Part shown: positions 1 through 6,898 of the stretch, one piece after another | Numbering within the stretch: position 1 is the first letter of the stretch | Layout of the letters: each line of letters begins with the position of its first letter | DNA from: Candidatus Rokuibacteriota bacterium | GTDB lineage: Bacteria > Methylomirabilota > Methylomirabilia > Rokubacteriales > CSP1-6 | Assembly: GCA_003221455.1 (NCBI GenBank) | Contig: QHRX01000012.1 | Coordinates: 1 to 32,312, forward strand | Length of the DNA stretch: 32,312 nucleotides | Reading direction: 5' to 3' | The notes under the pieces: model-generated | Seen by the model: only the letters and a program-made list of their open reading frames with translations | Told to the model about the DNA's origin: nothing | Database searches by the model: none | Made by a program: the position numbers and the translations under genes

Positions 1-1063
1 CGCCGGCGGGGTGACCCCCCGCGGCTCGCTGCGGAACATCGTGCTCTCGCGGGGCGGCCGCGCCGAGGCTCGCGTCGACCTCCTCCGCTTTCTTCTGAGC
101 GGCGACCCCGGCAACAATCCGTACGTGACGGAGGGGACGACGATCACGGTTCCCCCGCGCGGCCCCTCGGTCACCCTGACCGGGGCGTTCGTGCGGCCCG
201 GGGAGTACGAGATCGTCGGCAAGGAGTCGCTCCGCGGGCTCCTGGTCCTAACCGGAGGGCTGACCCAGTCGGCGCCGGCCGAGGCGCGCCTGACCCGGAT
301 CGGCCCCGACGGCAAGAAGACGACGCTGCCCCTCGACCTCACGCAGGCACTCAAGGCCCCGGCCGACGTCGAGCTCCAGCCCGGCGACGGGGTCTACGTG
401 CCTCCGCTCGCGGTGGTCCAGGACGTGATCGAGGCGCGGGGCGCTTTCAACGGGACGAGCGAGCTCGGCCGGACGACCACGGCGGGTAAGCCGACGATCG
501 TCCAGCGCTTCGAGCTCGCCGGCGGCGAGCGGGTGTTCGACGTCGTCCAGCGGGCCGGCGGCGCGGCGCCGTTCGCCGATCTCTCCCGGGCGGTCATCGA
601 GCGGAGCGGTGTCAGTGGCCCCCGGCAGCTCATTCCCGTGGACCTGCGCCGGCTCCTGGTCGAGAAGGACGAGACGCAGAACATCCCCTTGCAGAACGGC
701 GACATCCTGACGCTCCCGGTCGTCGACGACAAGATCTACGTGATCGGGGCGGTGCGGGTTCCGGGCGGGATGGATTACCGGTCCAACCTGAGCTCGCGCG
801 AGTACATCGCGCTGGCCGGGGGACCCACCACCCGCGCGAAGATGACCGCGACCAAGGTGACCTTCCCCGACGGGCACACCTACGCGCTGACGGACGCCCC
901 GCCGCTCGAGCCCGGAGCCGTGGTGACGGTGCCGGAGGTCTTGGTCCACTGGTGGGACGACTACGGGACGATCGGGACCGTGCTGGCGACCCTCGTCACC
1001 GCCTACACGGGGATCTTTATCCTGTTCGGGGGCGCGCGAGACGTCCAGCGCCTCAACCAGTAG
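1..1063 (+). CDS. Polysaccharide export protein with SLBB repeats (OPX/Wza-like), 5' partial
   Basis: The reading frame is open to the left edge (it enters at base 2), so the N-terminus, with any signal peptide and the main export domain, lies outside the window. The visible ~353 residues hold at least three SLBB-type segments, recognisable by VTLTGAFVRPGEYEI, DVIEARGAFNG and IYVIGAVRVPGGMDY. Each is followed by an AGG or TGG turn such as VLTGGLT or ALAGGPTT. The C-terminus carries a hydrophobic helix (about TIGTVLATLVTAYTGIFILF) and a short charged tail. Proteins of this family form the outer-membrane or periplasmic channel for capsule and exopolysaccharide export and work with a Wzz/Wzc partner, which is encoded 2.7 kb downstream. 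A GTG at 11 is not believed to be the start, because the preceding codons (AGG) complete an SLBB turn. The ATPase gene follows after 7 bases. Confidence 0.9.
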   Translation, partial: AGGVTPRGSLRNIVLSRGGRAEARVDLLRFLLSGDPGNNPYVTEGTTITVPPRGPSVTLTGAFVRPGEYEIVGKESLRGLLVLTGGLTQSAPAEARLTRIGPDGKKTTLPLDLTQALKAPADVELQPGDGVYVPPLAVVQDVIEARGAFNGTSELGRTTTAGKPTIVQRFELAGGERVFDVVQRAGGAAPFADLSRAVIERSGVSGPRQLIPVDLRRLLVEKDETQNIPLQNGDILTLPVVDDKIYVIGAVRVPGGMDYRSNLSSREYIALAGGPTTRAKMTATKVTFPDGHTYALTDAPPLEPGAVVTVPEVLVHWWDDYGTIGTVLATLVTAYTGIFILFGGARDVQRLNQ

Positions 1064-1070
1064 GGCTTCC

Positions 1071-1889
1071 GTGTACGAAGCGTACTGGGAGCTCAGCGAA
1101 CCACCCTTCGAGAATTCGCCGAATCCCAAGTTCTTCTACCTCTCGCCCGAGCACGAAGAGGCGCTCGTGCGGCTCGTGTACGTGGTCACGGAGCGGAAGG
1201 GCTGCGGGATGCTGACCGGGGATTACGGGTGCGGGAAGACGACGCTCGCCCGCGCGCTCCTCCAGCGACTCGACGGCGAGCGCTACGAGGTCGGGCTCCT
1301 CACGAACCCGTGCTGGAGCCCCCTCGATTTCCTCCGGGAGGTCCTCTACCAGCTCGGCGTCGAGGCTCAGGACACGAGTCCGGACAAGAGCAAGCCCGAG
1401 CTGCTCCATCGGCTCAATGATGTCTTCTACCGGAACTACCGGGCCGGAAAGGATACCGTCATCATCGTCGACGAGGCGCAGATGATCGACGACGAGGCGA
1501 TCTTCGAGGAGCTCCGCCTGCTCTTGAACTTCCAGACCGACGAGCGCTTCCTGATGACGCTCCTGCTGATCGGCTCGACAGAGCTGCGGGAGAAGGTCCG
1601 GCGGGTCCGCCACCTCGATCAGCGCATCGCGATCCGCTATCACCTGAACGCGCTCGACGGCGCGCACACCGCGAACTACATCGCCCACCGGCTGAAGATG
1701 GCGGGCCAGACGCGGAAGATCTTCACCGACGAGGCGGTCAAGCTCGTCTTCGACTTCACCCGCGGGACCCCGCGGGAGATCAACAACCTCTGCGACCTTT
1801 CCCTGCTGATCGGCTACGGCAAGCGCGTGCGGGAGATCGACGAGAAGATCGTCGCCGAGGTGATCAAGGACACGGTGGGGGTCTCCTGA
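1071..1889 (+). CDS. ExeA-like AAA ATPase of an EPS locus
   Basis: 272 residues. The start is GTG, with AGGG at 1062-1065 five bases upstream. A Walker A motif GDYGCGKT is at residues 50-57, Walker B with DEAQ (TVIIVDEAQ) at 129-137, a sensor-like IGST at 167-170, and RHLDQRIAIRY at 180-190 is the likely arginine-finger and sensor area. The N-terminal MYEAYWELSEPPFENSPNP is typical of the general-secretion ExeA/GspA ATPase family and of ATPases found in exosortase (XrtA)-type EPS loci. Unlike ExeA of Aeromonas, it has no transmembrane helix and no C-terminal peptidoglycan-binding domain. It is therefore a cytoplasmic ATPase that presumably powers or regulates assembly of the export complex. 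Its exact substrate is not known. The next gene starts at the base after its stop. Confidence 0.88.
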   Translation: MYEAYWELSEPPFENSPNPKFFYLSPEHEEALVRLVYVVTERKGCGMLTGDYGCGKTTLARALLQRLDGERYEVGLLTNPCWSPLDFLREVLYQLGVEAQDTSPDKSKPELLHRLNDVFYRNYRAGKDTVIIVDEAQMIDDEAIFEELRLLLNFQTDERFLMTLLLIGSTELREKVRRVRHLDQRIAIRYHLNALDGAHTANYIAHRLKMAGQTRKIFTDEAVKLVFDFTRGTPREINNLCDLSLLIGYGKRVREIDEKIVAEVIKDTVGVS

Positions 1890-2918
1890 TTGGTCCGGAT
1901 GCGAGATCTGATCGGCGGCGGCGGGGAGGGAGACCCCGCGAAGAAGCCGCTCCCGTCGCGCCCGGACGTCCGGTTCCCGGCTGCGTCCGGCGGCCGCGCC
2001 GAGGCGGCCCGGCCCGCGGCCCCCGCCGTCGGCGAGGACCCCGGGGCGCTCTTCACCGAGCTCCACGTGCTGATGGCGGAGCTGCACGACGCCGTCTCCC
2101 GCGGTGCGTCGCTCCCGATCGGGCCGCTGGAGGCGATGGTCGGACGCGTGATCCAGGCGCTCGAGCACGGCAGCGACCTCTTCTGGCTCGCGAACAACCC
2201 GGCGCCGCCGGGCGCCGACTACGTCGCGAGCCACCTGGCGAGCGCGGGGGTGCTGGCGGTGCGGATCGGCGCGGACCTCGGCTACGACCGCCCGCAGCTC
2301 GTCGACCTCGGAGTGGCCGCCTTCCTGTTCGACGTCGGCGTCTGGAAGCTGCCGGCGGGACTCCTCGCAAAGGCCGACGCGCTGACGGCGGACGAGCAGG
2401 CCCTGTACCACTCGCACCCGCGACTGTCCGCGGAGTTCATCCGCCGCTCGGACGTCCAGCGCGACGGGCTCCTGGAGGCGGTCCTCGAGCATCACGAGCG
2501 CGAGCAGGGCCAGGGGTACCCCCAGGGACTCCCGGGCTCGGCGATCCATCCCCATGCCAAGATCCTCGGGCTCGTGGACACGTACACGCGCCTGACGTCG
2601 CCCCGGCCCCCGCAGGCGCGCCTGCTGCCCCACGAGGCGATCCGGGAGATCGTGCGCTCCAAGCACGAGTCGTTTCCGTCCGCCCTGATCAAGGCGTTGC
2701 TCTCGGAGATCTCGGTCTTCCCGCCGCGGACACTCGTGCGCCTCAACACCGGCGAGGTCGGCCGGGTCGTGGGGGTGAACCGCAACCACCCGCTGCGGCC
2801 CAAGGTCGAGATCCTCAGCGACTCGAAGGGAAACCGGCTGCCGGCGCCGAAGCTAGTCGACCTATCGGAGGCTCCGTTCCTCTACATCACGGCCCCACTC
2901 CAGGAGGCCGGCGCATGA
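1890..2918 (+). CDS. Degenerate HD-GYP domain protein
   Basis: 342 residues from TTG at 1890, directly after the ATPase stop and with a G-rich run at 1875-1880. ATG at 1899 is an alternative start. Residues 1-50 are Pro/Ala/Gly-rich and probably disordered. An HD-GYP-like core spans about 110-260: H115, FDVGVWKLP at 147-155 where the family has HDIGKIGIP, HP at 176-177, HHE at 201-203, GYP at 209-211 and D230. The His of the HD pair is Phe and the Lys after it is Val, so one metal ligand and a conserved Lys are missing. HD-GYP proteins normally hydrolyse cyclic di-GMP. This one is more likely altered in activity or a c-di-GMP or protein-binding regulator (inference). The C-terminal ~65 residues resemble the small beta domain often found after such cores (RTLVRLNTGEVGRVVGVN). 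It overlaps the next gene by ATGA. Confidence 0.8.
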   Translation: MVRMRDLIGGGGEGDPAKKPLPSRPDVRFPAASGGRAEAARPAAPAVGEDPGALFTELHVLMAELHDAVSRGASLPIGPLEAMVGRVIQALEHGSDLFWLANNPAPPGADYVASHLASAGVLAVRIGADLGYDRPQLVDLGVAAFLFDVGVWKLPAGLLAKADALTADEQALYHSHPRLSAEFIRRSDVQRDGLLEAVLEHHEREQGQGYPQGLPGSAIHPHAKILGLVDTYTRLTSPRPPQARLLPHEAIREIVRSKHESFPSALIKALLSEISVFPPRTLVRLNTGEVGRVVGVNRNHPLRPKVEILSDSKGNRLPAPKLVDLSEAPFLYITAPLQEAGA

Positions 2919-3550
2919 AATCGCTCAAGCCGATCGTGACCCGGAACGCGGGGGCCTTGGCCGGCATAGTCGCGCAGTCGCTCCCGGCGGTGGATCCCGG
3001 GCTGACCCTGCTCGAGCGCGACTTCGCGGCCGGCGAGACGCTCGTGGACATCCTGGCGATCGACGGGGCGCGCCGCCTCGTGACGCTCGTGGTGGAGCCC
3101 GACGCCGACGCGGCGGCGGTGGTGCGCGCGCTCGAGGCCGCCGCATGGTGCCGCGACAACTGGGCGCTCATCGGCCGCCTGTTCGCCGGCGCCGACCTGG
3201 ACCTCACCGAGCCCGTCCGCGCCGTCCTGGTGGCCCGGCGGCTGGGTGACCGCGCCCTCCGCCTCCTGCGGGCGCTCGGCGCCCTGGCGCCGACGGCGTT
3301 CGAGTGCCGGGTCTTCGAGGCCGGCGGGGAGCGCTACGTGTGCTACGAGACCGCGGCGCCGGGCGCCGGCCGGGAGGAGGGCAGGCGGGGCGGCGGGGTC
3401 GAGCCGGCGGCGGCCGCCGACGTCACCCCCGCCCCCCACGGGCGCGCGGCGGAGCCGCGCGAGGGGGGCGAGGCGGAGGCCGCCGCGCGGGCGCAGAGCA
3501 TGATCGCGCGGCTCGAGGCGCTCCGCCTCCGCCAGGCGTTTCAGTCGTGA
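2915..3550 (+). CDS. Uncharacterised protein with PDDEXK-like (RecB/NucS-type) N-terminal region
   Basis: 211 residues, starting with ATG in an ATGA overlap. I do not recognise a named family. Residues 30-82 follow the layout of a PDDEXK nuclease core: LLERDF, then VDILAID (D45), a strand RLVTLVVE (E61), then a helix AAAVVRALEAAAWCRDN, as in NucS/DUF91-type proteins. The Lys expected two residues after the Glu is Asp (E61-P-D63), so catalysis is doubtful. Residues 148-195 are low-complexity Ala/Gly/Arg/Glu, ending in a short helix (MIARLEALRLRQAF). There is no signal peptide and no membrane helix. It is coupled to the HD-GYP-like gene and sits between that and the Wzz-kinase, so a structural or regulatory role in export is a guess from context. 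The fold call itself is tentative. Confidence 0.65.
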   Translation: MKSLKPIVTRNAGALAGIVAQSLPAVDPGLTLLERDFAAGETLVDILAIDGARRLVTLVVEPDADAAAVVRALEAAAWCRDNWALIGRLFAGADLDLTEPVRAVLVARRLGDRALRLLRALGALAPTAFECRVFEAGGERYVCYETAAPGAGREEGRRGGGVEPAAAADVTPAPHGRAAEPREGGEAEAAARAQSMIARLEALRLRQAFQS

Positions 3551-3572
3551 GTGCCGGCGGGCTCGGGTCGGG

Positions 3573-3600
3573 GCTCGGATGACCACGGCCGTGTCCGAGC
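3573..3600. repeat. Inverted repeat with internal palindrome between the PDDEXK-like gene and the Wzz-kinase
   Basis: Perfect 7-base arms GCTCGGA (3573-3579) and TCCGAGC (3594-3600) enclose 14 bases that include the perfect 10-base palindrome CACGGCCGTG (3584-3593). It lies 23 bases after the stop at 3550, in a 202-base spacer with no convincing gene. No T-tract follows, so it is not a clear intrinsic terminator. It could be an mRNA hairpin or a binding site. In such GC-rich DNA, short inverted repeats also arise by chance. Confidence 0.4.
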
Positions 3601-3752
3601 GATGGTGCGGGAGTGGGGGGCACGTCTCCGGGCTGGCGCGCCGGGGCATGCGGGCCGCCCCGTCGCCGGCGCCGATTGTCAGCCCGACGACCGCGCGTGC
3701 GGCCTGGCCCCGAGGCAGTCGGGTGGCGCGCGACGCCGAGGTGATCTAGGAC

Positions 3753-6700
3753 ATGGCGCAGTACGAGATGAACCTCCGCGACTACTGGCGGATCGTCCGC
3801 CGCCGGCGGCTCGTGATCGTCGCGTCCACGCTCCTCGTCGCCCTCTTCAGCTTCTGGTTCGCCCGGCAGCAGGTGCCGGTCTACCAGGCGACCGCGTCCG
3901 TCCGGTACGAGCAGTCCACGTCCCTCGCGGGGCTCATGATCGAGGTGCTGTCGTACACGGGCGGGGACACGATCGAGACGCAGGCGTCGATCATCCGGAG
4001 CTATCCCGTGCTCGAGCAGGTCGCGAAGCGTCTCGGCAAGCTCCCGCCGGGGGCGGGCGAGGCGGCCGTCCGGGAATCGCGGGCGTACGCGGCCGCGCTC
4101 GACTCGCTCGCCAACCGGGTCCGGACGAGCCGGGTCGGGAGCACCAACATCATCGAGATCGTCGCGACCTCGACGAGCCCGAAGGAGGCGAAGGACCTCG
4201 CGAACGCGGTCGCCGAGGTCTACAAGGAATATTCGTCCTCGCTCCGCAACGCCCGCATCATCGAGGCGCGGAAGTTCATCGAGCAGCAGCTCCGCGAGGT
4301 GGAGGCGCGGGTCAAGCACACCGAGGAGGAGATGTGGGCCTTCCGCGAGGCGAACCGTGTGATCTCGCCGGGCGCGGATTCCGCGGTCCTCCTGTCGCTC
4401 TTTACGCAGCTTCGCGGGGATGTCGAGAAGGCGCGCGAGCAGCGCACGGAGCTCGAGCTGGCCCAGAGCCGACTCGGGCGCGTCGAGGCGAGGGGCCGCG
4501 GCGCAGATCGCGTGTTCATCGAGACGACGAACCCGGCGGTGGCGCGCCTGCAGGCGAGCCTCGTGGAGCTGCAACTCGAGCGCAACAACCTCGCCCTCGA
4601 GCTCACCGACCGGCATCCGCGAATCCAGGTGCTCGACGATCAGATCCGGGAGGTCGAAGCCGAGCTCCATCGCGAGCTCGCCGCCCAAATCGCCCAGCTC
4701 CGGACGCGTGAAGAGATCCTCAACCGGCAGATCGGCGACCTGTTCCAGAAGAACCGAGAGCTGCCGGCGGTGGAGCTGGCCCTCCAGCGCATGCAGCGCG
4801 AGGCGAAGGTCAACGACGACCTGCTCACGCTCCTGAAGACGAAGCACCAGGAGGCGCTGATCAAGGAGGCGGAGCGGGTCGACGAAGTCACGATCGTGCG
4901 GCCGGCGTCCGAGCCCACCACCGCCGCCGGCCGCGAGGGGACGGGTACGGTCCTGGCCGGCGCCCTGATCGGGCTGATCTTGGGGCTCGTGCTCGCGTTC
5001 GTCCAGGAGACGCTCGACACCTCGATCGGAACGATCGAGGACGTCGAGAGCTACCTCGACGTCCCCGTGCTCGGCATCATCCCGCACATCGACGCGCGCG
5101 AGACGATCGACCGCCTCCTCGAGCGCCGGCCCGACCTCGCCCAGATGGACAGCGAGTCGTTGCAGCGCCACGCGCTCCTGATCACCCACTTCGACCCGAA
5201 GTCGCCGGTGGCCGAGGCCTACCGGACGCTCCGGACCAACATCCAGTTCGCGCGGATGGACCGCCCCGGCAAGGTCTTCGTCGTCACCAGCCCGACCCTC
5301 CAGGAGGGCAAGACCACCACGATCGTGAACCTGGCGCTCACGCTGGCGCAGAACGGGCAGAAGACCTTGCTCGTCGGCTCGAACCTCCGCCGGCCCAGCA
5401 TCTACCGCTTCTTCGGGATCGAGCGCGAGCCCGGCCTCTCGAACATCCTGGTCGGCAACGCCCGCTGGCAAGAGTGCGTCCGCACCGTGGCCGACCTCCT
5501 CATGGGCCGCTTCGAGATGGAAGACCTGCTGGCGGCGCCCGGGCTCGACAACCTCCACATCATCGAGTCGGGGCCGATCCCGCCCAACCCCTCGGAGCTC
5601 CTGTCGACGCCGGCGATGGCGGACTTCCTCGCCGCCGTGCGCGACCAGTACGACATCGTGCTGATCGACACTCCCCCCGTGCTGCCGGTGACGGACTCGG
5701 CGATCGTGGCCGGCCAGGCCGACGGCGTGATCCTGGTCTACCAGGCGGGCAAGGTCGGCCGGCTCGTGCTCAAGCGGGCGAAGGTCCACCTCGAGAGCGC
5801 GCGGGCCCGGGTGTGGGGCGTCGTGCTGAACGACGTGCAGGCCGAGATCTCGGGCTACGCGAACTACCACCACTACTACACCCACTACTACGGCGAGGAG
5901 GGCACACCGGGCGCGCCCCCCGAGCCCCGGGGCTGGGCAGAGCGCGCCCTCACCTTGGTCGCCTCGCTCGTCGCCGGCGCTCGCAAGCCCGCCGCCCCGG
6001 AGGCCGTGGCGCCGCCCGCGGTCGCCGAGACCGCCGCCCCGATCCCCGAGGTCCTGGCGGGACCGAAACGGCGGGTGGGCGTGCGGATCGGGCTCCTGCT
6101 CCTCGTGCTGGCCGCAGTCGCCGCCGCCGTGTGGTGGTGGAGCAGCGCCGTCGTGCCCCGGGCGACCGAAATCGATCACCTGCGGCTGCGCGCTTCGACC
6201 CGAAGCGCGCTTCCGCCGCCCACCGGGTCGGCCGTGGCGCCGGTCGCCACTTCCCCGGCGACCGTGGGAGCGGTTGAGACGTCGCCGAGCTCACCGGCCG
6301 CACCCGATGCCCCGCCGGCCCGCGGCGCCGAGCTCGAGCCGGGCGGCGGCGGGCCGGTGGCGGCCCTGCCGCGCGGCGCGGCGGCGGTCGCCCGCGCCGA
6401 GCCGGGCCGGTCGGCCCCGGCGCCGGCCCTGCCGGAGCGCGCGGCGTTGGCGCTCGAGTTCGGCCCGTTCTTCTCCCGGGCCGAGGCCGACCAGGTCGAG
6501 CTTCGCCTGAGCCAGGCCGGGTACCAGATCGCGCGGTACCGCCAGCGCCTCGGGGCGGGCGTCTTTGGCGTGTTCATCGAGAACATCCCGTCCGGAAAGG
6601 ACGCCCGGGCCCTCGTCGCCGCCCTCGGCGAGGAGGGTTTCTCCGGCGCCGTCGTGATCGGCGGCCGCGAGCCCTTCGCGGTGCGCGTCGGTGACCCGGT

Positions 6701-6893
6701 GCCGCTCAGGCCCGCGGTGGAGCTGGCGGAGCGGGTCCGCGCCAAGGGCCACCTGGTGCGCGTCTCCGCCCAGGCGGGAGACGCCCTTCAGTACGTGATC
6801 CGCCTCGGCAACTTCGACCGCCAGGAAGCCGAGCGCAAGCGCCGCGAACTGGCGCAGCTCGGCCTGTCGAGCCAGGTGGTTCGGGTCAAGTAG
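3753..6893 (+). CDS. Wzz/BY-kinase (polysaccharide co-polymerase and tyrosine autokinase) fused to a third TM helix and two SPOR-like repeats
   Basis: 1046 residues from ATG, with a strong Shine-Dalgarno (GAGGTGAT, 3738-3745, spacing 7). The order of parts is: Wzz N-terminus (LRDYWRIVRRRR) with TM1 about 20-36; a periplasmic coiled-coil-rich region 160-380 ending in IVRPASEP; TM2 about 398-417; and a CpsD-like kinase domain. That kinase domain has SPTLQEGKTTT at 513-523 (Walker A), LLVGSNLRRP at 539-548 in place of the Walker A' consensus, and DIVLIDTPP at 634-642 (Walker B). Then comes a tyrosine cluster GYANYHHYYTHYY at 701-713, a Pro/Ala linker, a third hydrophobic helix about 777-795 (IGLLLLVLAAVAAAVWWW), a ~100-residue low-complexity stretch, and two SPOR-like repeats at about 899-970 and 975-1046. 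Typical Wzc proteins end at the Tyr tail near 720 residues. TM3 would put the SPOR part in the periplasm, where SPOR domains bind denuded peptidoglycan. It controls chain length and export with the OPX protein. The wzy-like gene starts 5 bases after its stop. Confidence 0.93.
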   Translation: MAQYEMNLRDYWRIVRRRRLVIVASTLLVALFSFWFARQQVPVYQATASVRYEQSTSLAGLMIEVLSYTGGDTIETQASIIRSYPVLEQVAKRLGKLPPGAGEAAVRESRAYAAALDSLANRVRTSRVGSTNIIEIVATSTSPKEAKDLANAVAEVYKEYSSSLRNARIIEARKFIEQQLREVEARVKHTEEEMWAFREANRVISPGADSAVLLSLFTQLRGDVEKAREQRTELELAQSRLGRVEARGRGADRVFIETTNPAVARLQASLVELQLERNNLALELTDRHPRIQVLDDQIREVEAELHRELAAQIAQLRTREEILNRQIGDLFQKNRELPAVELALQRMQREAKVNDDLLTLLKTKHQEALIKEAERVDEVTIVRPASEPTTAAGREGTGTVLAGALIGLILGLVLAFVQETLDTSIGTIEDVESYLDVPVLGIIPHIDARETIDRLLERRPDLAQMDSESLQRHALLITHFDPKSPVAEAYRTLRTNIQFARMDRPGKVFVVTSPTLQEGKTTTIVNLALTLAQNGQKTLLVGSNLRRPSIYRFFGIEREPGLSNILVGNARWQECVRTVADLLMGRFEMEDLLAAPGLDNLHIIESGPIPPNPSELLSTPAMADFLAAVRDQYDIVLIDTPPVLPVTDSAIVAGQADGVILVYQAGKVGRLVLKRAKVHLESARARVWGVVLNDVQAEISGYANYHHYYTHYYGEEGTPGAPPEPRGWAERALTLVASLVAGARKPAAPEAVAPPAVAETAAPIPEVLAGPKRRVGVRIGLLLLVLAAVAAAVWWWSSAVVPRATEIDHLRLRASTRSALPPPTGSAVAPVATSPATVGAVETSPSSPAAPDAPPARGAELEPGGGGPVAALPRGAAAVARAEPGRSAPAPALPERAALALEFGPFFSRAEADQVELRLSQAGYQIARYRQRLGAGVFGVFIENIPSGKDARALVAALGEEGFSGAVVIGGREPFAVRVGDPVPLRPAVELAERVRAKGHLVRVSAQAGDALQYVIRLGNFDRQEAERKRRELAQLGLSSQVVRVK

Positions 6894-6898
6894 GCAGG

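Noticed and set aside
1071-1889. Reading the ATPase as evidence for a type II secretion system or an exosortase inside the window
   Set aside because: No secretin, pseudopilin, exosortase or PEP-CTERM protein is encoded here. The ATPase alone shows only that the locus resembles such systems.
3676-3704. TTGTCA as a -35 element before the Wzz-kinase gene
   Set aside because: The bases at the correct distance (GCGGCC) do not resemble a -10 element.
3423-6179. 918-codon open frame on the minus strand, and several other long minus-strand frames (1053-2789, 19767-21611, 22784-24388)
   Set aside because: They lie wholly opposite well-supported genes. Their products are His/Asp/Arg/Glu-rich with no recognisable motif, as expected when GC-rich codons are read on the opposite strand.
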